Below are positions 1 through 7,972 of a stretch of 64,000 nt of DNA, piece by piece; the stretch's first letter is position 1, and each line of letters starts with the position of its first letter. The translations under genes and the position numbers were made by a program. The notes below the pieces were generated by a model that was not told where the DNA came from, did not search any database, and saw nothing but the letters and a program-made list of their open reading frames with translations. This stretch comes from Streptomyces sp. NBC_00433 (GTDB lineage: Bacteria > Actinomycetota > Actinomycetes > Streptomycetales > Streptomycetaceae): the NCBI GenBank assembly GCA_036015235.1, contig CP107926.1, positions 7,005,501 through 7,069,500 on the forward strand, given 5' to 3'.

Positions 1-60
1 CCGAACGTTCCAGCGGGAGTTGTGCGCAGTCCTGCGGGGACACCCCCGGATCGTCCCCTC

Positions 61-357
61 CCCACCGCCGGCGTGTGCGCATCCGTGGGGGGTGGGGGTG
101 GGGGCGGGATGAGCGCAGGGCCGGAGCGAGGAGTGCGGCCGTGCGGGCAGCTTCTCCCTCCCACCGCCGGCGTGTGCGCATCCGTGGGGGGTGGGGGTGG
201 GGGCGGGATGAGCGCAGGGCCGGAGCGAGGAGTGCGGCCGTGCGGGCAGCTTCTCCCTCCCACCGCCGGCGTGTGCGCATCCGTGAGCGGCGGGGGTGGA
301 AGGCGGGATCAGCGCAAGGCCACAGTGAGGAGTGCGGCCGTTGTCGCTGACTCGGTG
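61..357. repeat. three 99-bp tandem copies spanning the cobS 3' end
   Basis: Units begin at 61, 160 and 259, each 99 bp and each opening with CCCACCGCCGGCGTGTGCGC. Copies 1 and 2 are identical base for base. Copy 3 has diverged and includes the real last codons and TGA of cobS (stop at 309-311). On the minus strand copies 1 and 2 still resemble the end of cobS (they read AALLAPALR against the true AALLTVALR), but the stop has become TCA. Positions 1-60 hold no gene I can recognise. Confidence 0.9.
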
Positions 358-1100
358 ATCGCGCCGAAGACGTCTCCTGTCACCCCGCCGAAGCGGTGGA
401 CGCAGCGTCGCAGCAACGCCTCGCCCGTTCCCACCGCGGCCAGGGCCGCGGCACCGCAGCGCAGCCACGTCAGACCGCCGAAGCCGAGGCCGGCGGCCGC
501 GGCGAGCGGTGTGCACAGGACGGTGGCGGTGAGGGCCAGAGACGGTGGTACCGCGCCGGCGACGGCCGCGCCGAGACCGCCCGGCCTGGCGGCCGGGATG
601 CCGCGCCGGCATGCGGCGAGCAGCGCCACCCGTGCGGACACCGCCGCGATCAGGGCGGCGGCGCCGCCGTACAGCCAACCGTGCCCGTAGCAGGCCGCGA
701 CCGAGGCGGTCTGGGCGAGGAGGACGAAGACCAGGACGACGACGCCGAACGGCCCGATGTCCGACTGCTTCATGACGCGCAGGGCGTCGTCCGCCTCCTT
801 GCCCGAGCCGAGGCCGTCCGCGGTGTCGGCGAGCCCGTCCAGGTGCAGGCCCCGGGTGAGCACCGCGGGCACCGCCACGGCGCCGACCGCGGCGAGCAGT
901 GGTCCGGCGCCGAGCGCGACGAGCAGGCCGCCGCACGTGGCGGCGGCCAGTCCTATGACCACCCCGACGAGCGGCGCGGCGAGCATGCCGCCCCGGGCGG
1001 CGGCCCGGTCCCACCGGGTGAGCCGCGCGGGCAGCACGGTGAGGGTGCCGAAGGCGAACCGCAGCGCGTCACCGGCCGAGGCCGAGGGGAGCTTGTCCAT
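309..1100 (-). CDS. cobS: adenosylcobinamide-GDP ribazoletransferase (cobalamin synthase) CobS
   Basis: CobS joins adenosylcobinamide-GDP to alpha-ribazole (or its phosphate) at the membrane, the last assembly stage of adenosylcobalamin. The 263-residue product has the usual length, several hydrophobic helices, and the acidic cytoplasmic signature HLDGLADTADGLGSG near residue 88, followed by MKQSDIGPFG, both typical of the family. ATG start at 1098-1100. There is no Shine-Dalgarno; instead TAGCCT (minus strand, 1107-1112) lies 6 nt upstream, so the transcript may be leaderless. It is the last of the minus-strand cob genes here. Its 3' end is overlapped by a tandem repeat. Confidence 0.93.
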   Translation of the reverse strand: MDKLPSASAGDALRFAFGTLTVLPARLTRWDRAAARGGMLAAPLVGVVIGLAAATCGGLLVALGAGPLLAAVGAVAVPAVLTRGLHLDGLADTADGLGSGKEADDALRVMKQSDIGPFGVVVLVFVLLAQTASVAACYGHGWLYGGAAALIAAVSARVALLAACRRGIPAARPGGLGAAVAGAVPPSLALTATVLCTPLAAAAGLGFGGLTWLRCGAAALAAVGTGEALLRRCVHRFGGVTGDVFGAITESATTAALLTVALR

Positions 1101-1152
1101 CGCGCGAGGCTATCCGCCCCGTGTACGCCCCCGGTGCGGCGCCCGGGGCCGG

Positions 1153-1812
1153 TCAGTGGCCCGGTGGGGGCGAGCCGCGCAGGGCGGGGGGCGGGGTGCG
1201 GCTGAAGAGGGTCAGGATCAGTGCGACGCCCGCGAGGTGCTCGTAGCCGGCGAGGTTGGGGAGGGAGACGACCTCCACGACCATCGCCAGGACGATCGTG
1301 CCGACCGTCCACCACGCCCGGTAGCGCAGGGCGACGTAGACGCCGAGGGCGACGACCGCCGCGGACGGGCCGGTGTCCCGGACCAGGAGCTCGTGCGCGG
1401 GCAGGCCGAGCGGCCAGTGGGGGCCCGCCCAGAGGGAGTAGCGGGCGAAGCCGGTGCCGGCCAGTGTGGCGAGCAGCGCGATGCCGAGCGTGCGGCGCGG
1501 GCCGACGGTGGTCTCGGCGATCCCGAAGACGACCACGACCTGGAGCAGCAGCCCCCACACCGGCAGCGAGGGGTCGGGCAGGAAGACCGACAGGGGCGTG
1601 CGCAGCAGGGCCTGCCACCAGGGCAGGCCGGCGTAGACGCCGCCGAGCCGCTCCACCCAGCCGCTGGTGCCGCGACCGTGCTGGAGGAGCTGGAGCAGGA
1701 GGATCCCGGCGCAGGCGCCGAGCGTGACGGGCACGGCCCGCGGCCCCCGCGTCCGCAACCGCCCCCGCACATCACCGAGTACGTCCCTCCACTCGGCGAA
1801 CAGCCGCGTCAC
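1153..1812 (-). CDS. rhomboid-like integral membrane protein
   Basis: The 219-residue membrane protein has about six hydrophobic segments. Late in the protein it carries GPSAA (Ser150) and later YEHLAG (His192), the positions expected for the serine-histidine dyad of rhomboid proteases, although the spacing and surroundings are divergent. I chose the GTG at 1810-1812 (VTRLFAEWRDVLG) because the upstream part of the open frame is arginine-rich and low in complexity. It follows the MprF-like gene on the same strand after about 50 bp, so the two are probably cotranscribed. Substrate unknown; it may be an inactive rhomboid-fold protein. Confidence 0.7.
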   Translation of the reverse strand: MTRLFAEWRDVLGDVRGRLRTRGPRAVPVTLGACAGILLLQLLQHGRGTSGWVERLGGVYAGLPWWQALLRTPLSVFLPDPSLPVWGLLLQVVVVFGIAETTVGPRRTLGIALLATLAGTGFARYSLWAGPHWPLGLPAHELLVRDTGPSAAVVALGVYVALRYRAWWTVGTIVLAMVVEVVSLPNLAGYEHLAGVALILTLFSRTPPPALRGSPPPGH

Positions 1813-1861
1813 GCCGCCCCCGCGCCCGGTGGCGTACCGCCCTCCCGTGCCCGTGCGGGCT

Positions 1862-3610
1862 TCACCGGGCCTCCTCCTCCACCCGCTCCACCGGTCGGCG
1901 GCGCAGCGGCGGGGGGAGGCGGGGGACGCCGAGGAAGCCCTCGGCGCGGGCGCCGGCGAGGCCGATGCGGGGGAGTTCGCTCGTCTTGCCGAAGAGGACA
2001 TAGCGCGGCTCCCAGATCGGCCGGAATTTGGCGTTGGCGCGGTAGAGGGACTCGATCTGCCACCACCGTGAGAAGAACGTCAGCAGGGAGTGCCACAGGC
2101 GCAGGACGGGTCCGGCGCCGAGCCGGGAGCCGCGGTCGAAGACCGACCTGAACATCGCGAAGTTCAGCGAGACCTGCTCGATGCCGACCTCCTCGGCGCG
2201 CTGGACGAGTTCGATGACCATGAACTCGATCAGGCCGTTGTCGGAGCCGCGGTCACGCCGCATCAGGTCGAGGGACAGGCCGTTCCGGCCCCACGGCACG
2301 AAGCTCAGCAGCGCCCGCGGCGTACCGTTCCCGTCCGCGCACTCGACCATCACGCACCGCCCGTCGGCGGCGTCGCCGAGGCGCCCGAGGGCCATCGAGA
2401 AGCCGCGTTCCGTCTGGCCGTCGCGCCAGTCGTCGGCACGCTCCAGCAGCGCGGCGAGCTCGCCCGGCGGGATGTCGGCGTGCCGCCGGACGCGTACCGT
2501 GCAGCCTGACCGGCGTACGCGGTTGTACGCCTGCCGGACCGTACGCATCGCGCGCCCTTCGAGGGTGAAGCCGGCGGTCTCCACGATCGCCTCGTCGCCG
2601 AGTTCGAGGGCGTCCAGGCCGTGCCGGGCGTAGACCCTGCCGGCCTCCTCGCTCGCGCCCATGACGGCCGGCACCCAGGCGTGCCGGCGGGCCTCGGCCA
2701 GCCAGGCGTCGATGGCGCCGGGCCAGGCCTCGGGGTCGCCGATGGGGTCGCCGGAGGCGAGGGAGACGCCGCCCAGCACGCGGTAGGCGATCGCGGACTT
2801 GCCGCTCGGCGACCAGATGACGCTCTTGTCGCGGCGCAGCGCGAAGTAGCCGAGCGAGTCGCGCTCGCCGTACTTGTCGAGCAGGGCGCGCAGCCGCTGC
2901 TCGTCCTCCGCGCCCAGCAGTTCGCGGCCCCTGGGGGAGCGGAAGGCGACGAAGAGGACGAGGACGAAGAGCAGGGTGCTCATCACATTGATCACGACGT
3001 CCACCCAGCCGGGGGTGGAGATGGTCATGAAGGCGCTGTCGTCGGGGACCAGGGAGACCAGCCGCAGCAGGGCGTAGCCGAAGCTGTCGCCGAAGGTGCC
3101 GCCGTGCTGGGAGTCGGTCGCCGCGACCAGGCCGGTGCCGACCAGCGCGGCCAGCACCAGGCCGGCGGCGGCTGCCACCGCCGCCTGCCACGGGTTGGCG
3201 GGGTCGCCCTTGGCGCGGAATTCCCGCCGGGCGGCGAGCAGCGCGGTCAGGAAGGCGCTGGTCAGGGCGAGCGAGATCCAGTTCTGGGCGTGCTGGTGGA
3301 TGTCGGGCCACACCATGCTCAGCGCGAGCGCGGCGAAGAACAGTCCGGCCAGGACGAGGTTCAGGATCCAGGCGGCCCGTTTGCGGCGGCGCATGGTGAC
3401 GGCGAGGAAGAGGGCGATGGCGCCCGAGGTGTAGCCGGCGGTCAGCAGATACGGGGTGAAGTAGTCCTGCGCATTGTGCCGCCTGATGTCGGCGCCGAAG
3501 GAGACCCAGACGGCGCCGAGGAAATTCAGCGCGGCCACCGCGCGCAGGTACCAGACCGTGAAGACCGCGCTGCGCGCCGCTGGGCGGCGCGGTGGCCGCG
3601 GACTTCCCAT
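1862..3610 (-). CDS. MprF-like membrane protein with a DUF2156 (phosphatidylglycerol lysyltransferase) domain
   Basis: About 582 residues. The N-terminal ~230 residues hold several transmembrane helices and the C-terminal ~300 residues form a soluble GNAT-like DUF2156 domain, with characteristic stretches such as LGGVSLASGDPIGDP and FMVIELVQRAEEVGIEQVSLNFAMF (split here: FMVIELVQRAEEVG / IEQVSLNFAMF). The family transfers amino acids from aminoacyl-tRNA to phosphatidylglycerol, which lowers membrane negative charge. The specific amino acid cannot be told from sequence. I prefer ATG at 3608-3610 (MGSPRPPRRPA); an in-frame TTG at 3629-3631 would add seven residues. Neither has a clear ribosome site. 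Confidence 0.8.
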   Translation of the reverse strand: MGSPRPPRRPAARSAVFTVWYLRAVAALNFLGAVWVSFGADIRRHNAQDYFTPYLLTAGYTSGAIALFLAVTMRRRKRAAWILNLVLAGLFFAALALSMVWPDIHQHAQNWISLALTSAFLTALLAARREFRAKGDPANPWQAAVAAAAGLVLAALVGTGLVAATDSQHGGTFGDSFGYALLRLVSLVPDDSAFMTISTPGWVDVVINVMSTLLFVLVLFVAFRSPRGRELLGAEDEQRLRALLDKYGERDSLGYFALRRDKSVIWSPSGKSAIAYRVLGGVSLASGDPIGDPEAWPGAIDAWLAEARRHAWVPAVMGASEEAGRVYARHGLDALELGDEAIVETAGFTLEGRAMRTVRQAYNRVRRSGCTVRVRRHADIPPGELAALLERADDWRDGQTERGFSMALGRLGDAADGRCVMVECADGNGTPRALLSFVPWGRNGLSLDLMRRDRGSDNGLIEFMVIELVQRAEEVGIEQVSLNFAMFRSVFDRGSRLGAGPVLRLWHSLLTFFSRWWQIESLYRANAKFRPIWEPRYVLFGKTSELPRIGLAGARAEGFLGVPRLPPPLRRRPVERVEEEAR

Positions 3611-3692
3611 GGGTGGGAAGCGTAGAGCCAAATGTCTGATTTACGGCATATTACGCTCTCAGGGCGTGTCGGGGCCCTGCGCCGGGCGGAGG

Positions 3693-4769
3693 CTAGGCCT
3701 CCACCGCCTCCTCGACGGGCTCCGCTCCCTCTTCGACGGGAAGCTCGGCGGACATCGCCGCCGCGGCCTGGATCAGCGGCAGCGCGAGCAGGGCGCCGAC
3801 GCCGCCGCCCAGCCGGATGCCGTGGTCCAGCAGCGGGTCCAGGGAGATCCGGTCCAGCGCCTTGGCCTGGCCCGGCTCGCCGGTGGCGTGGCCGGCCAGC
3901 CACCAGTCCGGTGCGCGAAAGGCGATGCGCTGGGCGAGCAGCGCGCAGGCCGCGCTGACGACGCCGTCGAGCACCACGGGCAGCTTGCGCACCGCGGCCT
4001 GGAGCAGGAAGCCCGTCATCGCGGCGAAGTCGGCGCCGCCGACAGTGGCCAGCAGGGCGAGCTGGTCGCCGAGCACCGGGCGGGCGCGGCGCAGGGAGTC
4101 GCGGATCGCGGCGCACTTGCGCATCCAGGCGAGGTCGTCGATGCCGGAGCCGCGGCCGGTCACCACGGAGGCGTCCGTGCCGCACAGTGCGGCGATCAGC
4201 ACGGCGGCCGGGGTCGTACCGCCGACGCTCAGGTCACCCAGCAGCACCAGGTCCGTGTCGGAGTCCGCGTGCCGGTCGGCGAGTTCCGTACCCGTACGGA
4301 AGGCCTGCTCGGCCTCCTCGCGGGTCAGCGCGTCCTCGACGTCGATACGGCCGGAGCCGCGGCGCACCCGATACGCCGTCACCTCGTCCGGCAGGTCCGC
4401 CGGGTCGCAGTCCAGCGCCATGTCGACGACGTCGACCGGTACGCCGAGGCGGCGCGCGATCACGTTCACCGGGGCGGTTCCCTCGATCGCGGCCTGGGCC
4501 AAGGCACTCGCCGTGCCGGGCTTCCTGGCCGAGACGTCCAGTTCGGCGATGCCGTGGTCGCCGGCGAAGAGGATGACGCGGGGCGCGGTGATGGGCCGCA
4601 CCGGGACCACCCCCTGCACGGCGGCCAGCCAGTCGGCCAACTCCGCGGCCTTCCCCAGCCCTTCGGCCGGCCGCACCAGCGCCCGCCACCTGTCCGCCGA
4701 GTCCCGACGCAGCCTTGCGTCGGGGCGCTCCACCAGGGAGCCGAAGTCGTCCAGCACGATGCCACTCAC
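3693..4769 (-). CDS. cobT: nicotinate-nucleotide--dimethylbenzimidazole phosphoribosyltransferase CobT
   Basis: CobT makes alpha-ribazole phosphate, the lower ligand of cobalamin, from nicotinate mononucleotide and dimethylbenzimidazole. The 358-residue product carries the family blocks ILFAGDHGIAE (67-76), GDLSVGGTTPAA (178-189), TGRGSGIDDLAWMRKC (204-219) and LDGVVSAACALLA. The usual GEG(S/T)GA block near the C terminus reads GGGVGALLALP (321-331), so the residue aligned with the catalytic Glu of Salmonella CobT (Glu317) appears to be Gly. GTG start at 4767-4769; TAGGGT lies 7 nt upstream with no SD, suggesting a leaderless mRNA. It is downstream of cobU, separated by repeat elements. Confidence 0.9.
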   Translation of the reverse strand: MSGIVLDDFGSLVERPDARLRRDSADRWRALVRPAEGLGKAAELADWLAAVQGVVPVRPITAPRVILFAGDHGIAELDVSARKPGTASALAQAAIEGTAPVNVIARRLGVPVDVVDMALDCDPADLPDEVTAYRVRRGSGRIDVEDALTREEAEQAFRTGTELADRHADSDTDLVLLGDLSVGGTTPAAVLIAALCGTDASVVTGRGSGIDDLAWMRKCAAIRDSLRRARPVLGDQLALLATVGGADFAAMTGFLLQAAVRKLPVVLDGVVSAACALLAQRIAFRAPDWWLAGHATGEPGQAKALDRISLDPLLDHGIRLGGGVGALLALPLIQAAAAMSAELPVEEGAEPVEEAVEA

Positions 4770-4922
4770 CCGCCGAACCCTAACCTAGCCCGCCCCCGGG
4801 CTCCTCCGTCCCCCTCCCGCCCCCGGGCCGGCGCCGCCCCGCACCCCCGTGCCGGCTTGCTCGCGCCCTTGGGCGGGTTCCTCGTCCTGTTGCGTCCGCA
4901 GTCACGGTCCGCCGTGGCCGGC

Positions 4923-5113
4923 CGCGCGGTTCCCCGCGCCCCCCGCCAGGGGCGAACGCTGGTCGGTGGAGGGCGCAGGCCCAAAAGGGGCGCGGGGAAC
5001 TGCGCGCTCAGCCCTCCACCGGCCGGTGGTCCGGGTTCGACAGCAACAGCCCCTTCGGGCCGGTGGCGACCCGCGCGCCCGGTGGGGGCCAGCCGCGCAG
5101 TTCCCCGCGCCCC
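4923..5113. repeat. dispersed intergenic repeat cluster with a 127-bp inverted-repeat element
   Basis: The gap between cobU and cobT (4770-5193) has no gene. It holds three copies of a 20-bp core: reverse at 4923-4940 (variant), forward GGGGCGCGGGGAACTGCGCG at 4987-5006, and its exact reverse complement at 5094-5113. The last two are perfect terminal inverted repeats bounding 127 bp, with an internal palindrome CCACCGGCCGGTGG at 5016-5029. The architecture is MITE-like, with no ORF. The same core recurs in many other gaps of this window. Confidence 0.9.
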
Positions 5114-5132
5114 TGGGGGTGCCGCCTGCCGT

Positions 5133-5198
5133 GGAGGGTGCGGGTCTGGAGGGGGCCGCGTCAGCGGAGGGTGCGGGTCTGGGGGGTGCCGCGTCAGC
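5133..5198. repeat. 33-bp tandem duplication at the cobU 3' end
   Basis: Two 33-bp units begin at 5133 and 5166, each opening GGAGGGTGCGGGTCTGG and ending GCGTCAGC. The second covers the cobU stop codon (5194-5196), so a copy of the stop-codon region lies just downstream of the gene. There are three differences between the units. Confidence 0.8.
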
Positions 5199-6396
5199 GG
5201 AGGGGGAGGGGGAGGCCGGCGATCAGGAGGAGGACGTGGTCGGACTCGGCGGCCATCGCGGCGTTGAGTCGGCCCAACTCGTCGCGGAAGCGACGACCCG
5301 CGGGGGTGGCGGGGACCACGCCCGAGCCGACTTCGTTGGAGACCGCCACGGCGGTGCGACAGGTCGCACGCCATGCCGCGGCCAGCGCGTCCGCACGGGC
5401 GCGTACGCGGCGGGCGGCGCCGTTGTGCCAGGCGTCGTCGTCCCACGCCCCCTCCGTGTCGAGGACGTCGGTGAGCCACAGCGCGAGGCAGTCGATGAGG
5501 AGCGGGGGGCCGGAGCCGTCCGCGAGGAGCGGGGTGAGGTCGCAGGTCTCCAGGGTGCGCCAGCCGGCCGGGCGGCGTTCGCGGTGCCGGGCGACGCGGT
5601 CGGCCCAGTCGGCGTCGCCCTCGCGGGTGCCGCCGGTGGCGACGTAGAGGACCTCGGGGAAGGCCGCGAGGCGGCGCTCCGCCTCGGCGGACTTGCCGGA
5701 GCGGGCGCCGCCCAGCACCAGGGTGCGGCGCGGCACATCGGGCACGGCGTGGTAGTCGCCGGCGACCAGCGTCGTACCGTCCGGCACGGCCCTGGCGCCG
5801 TATGCGGCCAGCCGCCGGCCCAGCTCGGGCTGCGGCGGCGCGTCGTGGTCGATGTGGACGGCGACCACGTCGGTCGTGCCGGCCACGGCGCCGGCCGCCC
5901 GCAGCCGGGCGAGCGCGTCGGGCCGCCCGATCGCGTCGAGCAGCACCAGGTCGTACGGCGGCTCGTCCGTGCCGCCGATGCCCGCGGGGGCGCAGCCGGG
6001 CGGCAGGTACAGCAGCCGCAGGCCGTCCGGCGACTCGACGGCGTAACCCGTACCGGGCGCGTCCATCGCCAGCGCCCGTACCTTGTGCCCGGTGATCAGG
6101 GTGAGCCGCTGCCCGTCCGGCACCCGGGTGGGCGCGGGCAGCCCGGCCGGGATCTCCACGGCAGGGCCGTCGTGCGGGTGCGAGAGCAGGACGAGGCGCA
6201 GCCCGGTGAGGCTGTGCCCGGCGCGGGCCGCCGCCAGGGCCACGCCCGGCGTCAGGTCGAGCAGCACCACACCGTCGACCAGGACGGAAGCCGGGGCGCG
6301 GGCGCCGTCACCCACGGCGAGGGCGCAGGCCGCGCAGGGGCAGTCCGGGACGGGCAGGCCTTCGGGCCCCGCGGTGCCGAGGAGAGTCGCTTCCAC
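5194..6396 (-). CDS. cobU: metallo-beta-lactamase-like domain fused to CobU (adenosylcobinamide kinase / guanylyltransferase)
   Basis: The C-terminal ~175 residues are CobU: P-loop LGGARSGKS (228-236), VATGG, RHRERRP, LLIDCLALWL and SNEVGSGVVP. CobU phosphorylates adenosylcobinamide and transfers GMP to it. The N-terminal ~215 residues look like a PhnP-type metallo-beta-lactamase fold: LGTAGPEGLPVPDCPCAAC with Cys19/21/24, then LLSHPHDGPAVE, a degenerate HxHxDH (His73, His75, Asp76). The GTG at 6394-6396 starts exactly before the MBL glycine loop; the longer frame is unsupported. The fused form of ~400 residues is, from memory, usual in Streptomyces. The gene heads the minus-strand cob group. 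Confidence 0.88.
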   Translation of the reverse strand: MEATLLGTAGPEGLPVPDCPCAACALAVGDGARAPASVLVDGVVLLDLTPGVALAAARAGHSLTGLRLVLLSHPHDGPAVEIPAGLPAPTRVPDGQRLTLITGHKVRALAMDAPGTGYAVESPDGLRLLYLPPGCAPAGIGGTDEPPYDLVLLDAIGRPDALARLRAAGAVAGTTDVVAVHIDHDAPPQPELGRRLAAYGARAVPDGTTLVAGDYHAVPDVPRRTLVLGGARSGKSAEAERRLAAFPEVLYVATGGTREGDADWADRVARHRERRPAGWRTLETCDLTPLLADGSGPPLLIDCLALWLTDVLDTEGAWDDDAWHNGAARRVRARADALAAAWRATCRTAVAVSNEVGSGVVPATPAGRRFRDELGRLNAAMAAESDHVLLLIAGLPLPLR

Positions 6397-6535
6397 GGCA
6401 CGATCGTCTCGCGTCGCGCCGCGCGGGGCGCGCGGGGTCCGCCATGTGGCGACGGCCCCACCACCGCCGACCCCGCAAGTTACGCTGCCTGGGCAGCTTC
6501 CGCAGCACTCTGGACTCGGCACCGAGGAGACACAC

Positions 6536-6742
6536 ATGGCGTGGACGTGGCGGTTCGAGAAGGCCGACGGCACCGAGGTGCCGCCCGCGGTGCAGCCCGA
6601 GGAGTTCACCACGCAGGGCGACGCCGAGTCCTGGCTGGGCGAGGCATGGAAGGAGCTGCTCGAAGGCGGCGCCGACCAGGTCGTCCTCTTCGAGGGCGAC
6701 GCGAAGATCTACGGCCCGATGAGCCTGCACGCCGACGCGTGA
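6536..6742 (+). CDS. small conserved hypothetical protein (68 aa)
   Basis: A 68-residue acidic protein beginning MAWTWRFEKADGTEV and ending IYGPMSLHADA. It has a good ribosome site (GAGGAGA, about 6 nt before the ATG at 6536-6538) and its codon use matches its neighbours, so I treat it as real although no function is recognisable. No membrane segment or signal peptide. It is divergent from cobU, and its 139-bp upstream gap is shared. It ends at a strong bidirectional terminator. Confidence 0.75.
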   Translation: MAWTWRFEKADGTEVPPAVQPEEFTTQGDAESWLGEAWKELLEGGADQVVLFEGDAKIYGPMSLHADA

Positions 6743-6747
6743 CCGCC

Positions 6748-6775
6748 GGTGTCCCCCGCGCGAGCGGGGGACACC
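6748..6775. terminator. bidirectional terminator hairpin
   Basis: A perfect 12-bp stem GGTGTCCCCCGC with a GCGA tetraloop and GCGGGGGACACC lies between two convergent genes (stops at 6742 and 6783). There is no T-run, as is common in streptomycetes. Confidence 0.85.
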
Positions 6776-6782
6776 GCCCGCG

Positions 6783-7847
6783 TCAGCCCAGCGACGCCAG
6801 CGTGACCTGCGCGGTCTGCGTCACACCGTTCCGGTCGAAGGTCACCGTCACCTTCGCGCCCGGCTTGAGCGCCGCCAGCGCCGTCGTGAGGCTCTGCACG
6901 GTGGTGATCGGCTTGCTGCCGAGCTTGGTGATCACGTCGCCGGACCGCAGCCCGGCCTTGGCGGCGGCGCCGCCCTTGGTGGCGGACACGATCGCGACAC
7001 CCGCGGGCTGCTGGTTCTGGTCGACGACACCGCGGACGGTCACGTCGAGCGCGGCCCGCCCCGAGTCGGTGACCTTGCCGTTCTTGATGATCTGCTCGGC
7101 GATCCGCGTCACCGTGGACGCCGGGATCGCGAAGCCGATGCCGGGCGCGGCACCGCTGCCGAGCTGCGGGTCGGTGGCCGCCAGCGTGGGGATGCCGATC
7201 ACCTGGTTGTCGAGGTTGACCAGGGCGCCGCCGCTGTTGCCCGGGTTGATCGCGGCGGACGTCTGCACCATGTCGGGGATCGTCGCCCCGGTGCCGCCGC
7301 CGGAGGAGCTCTCGCTGACGGTACGGCCGGTCGCCGACACGATGCCCTGCGTGACGCTGCTCGACAGGCCGAGCGGATTGCCCATCGCCAGCACGATCTG
7401 GCCGACCGCGACCTTGCCGGAGTCGCCGAAGTCGGCCGGCTTGAGGCCCTTCGGCGGGGACGTCAGGCGGATCACCGCGAGGTCGCTGGCGGGGAAGGAC
7501 GAGACCAGCTTCGCGCCGAGCGGGCTGCCGCCGGTGGCCAGGGACACCTGGAAGTTCGTGGCATTGCCGACGACGTGGGCGTTCGTGACGATGTCGCCCT
7601 TGTCGTCGAAGACGACGCCGGAGCCGAGGTCCTGGTCGGTGGTGATCTGCACCACGGACGGCAGGACGGCCTTGACGGTGTTCTGGTACGCCGTCTGCAG
7701 GTCGCTGCCGCCGTTTGCCGCGACGACCCGGGCGTTCGCCTCCGGCGAGGACGGGTTTCCTGATGCGCCGGACGTGCAGGCGCTGACAGTCATCGCCAGG
7801 CCCAAGACGGCTGCGCCTGGCATAAGGAGCGTACGAGGTCGCCTCAT
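6783..7847 (-). CDS. HtrA/DegP-like trypsin-family serine protease with PDZ domain, lipoprotein
   Basis: 354 residues. The lipoprotein signal ends at LAMTVSAC (Cys24), so the protein should be anchored on the outer face of the membrane. The trypsin-like domain has His91 (TNAHVVG), Asp122 (SDLAVI) and Ser205 (GNSGGA), a complete triad. A PDZ domain follows (about 260-350, KAGLRSGDVITKLG). HtrA proteases degrade or refold damaged extracytoplasmic proteins. The ATG at 7845-7847 is chosen because it gives a proper signal peptide and has GGAGG upstream; the longer frame runs into repeat DNA. Convergent with the small gene at 6536. Confidence 0.9.
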   Translation of the reverse strand: MRRPRTLLMPGAAVLGLAMTVSACTSGASGNPSSPEANARVVAANGGSDLQTAYQNTVKAVLPSVVQITTDQDLGSGVVFDDKGDIVTNAHVVGNATNFQVSLATGGSPLGAKLVSSFPASDLAVIRLTSPPKGLKPADFGDSGKVAVGQIVLAMGNPLGLSSSVTQGIVSATGRTVSESSSGGGTGATIPDMVQTSAAINPGNSGGALVNLDNQVIGIPTLAATDPQLGSGAAPGIGFAIPASTVTRIAEQIIKNGKVTDSGRAALDVTVRGVVDQNQQPAGVAIVSATKGGAAAKAGLRSGDVITKLGSKPITTVQSLTTALAALKPGAKVTVTFDRNGVTQTAQVTLASLG

Positions 7848-7972
7848 ACCGGCATCCTCCATCCCCCCGCCCCCCCTCACCCGCCCCCGACGTCCATCCG
7901 GGTGTCCCCCCGGGCACCCAGGTGGTTGCCACTTGCTGTGGCGTTCGCGTCTTTCCCGCCTCTTCGGCGGGG

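Noticed and set aside
396..2151. Long plus-strand open frames opposite cobS, the rhomboid-like and MprF-like genes
   Set aside because: Arg/Gly/Pro-rich shadow frames caused by high GC; the minus-strand frames have clear families and normal codon bias.
2621..5267. Long plus-strand frames opposite the MprF-like and cobT genes
   Set aside because: Low-complexity shadows with no domains, antisense to recognised enzymes.
6397..6535. Possible cobalamin riboswitch upstream of cobU
   Set aside because: No B12-box-like conserved core or the expected long structured leader; the gap is only 139 bp.
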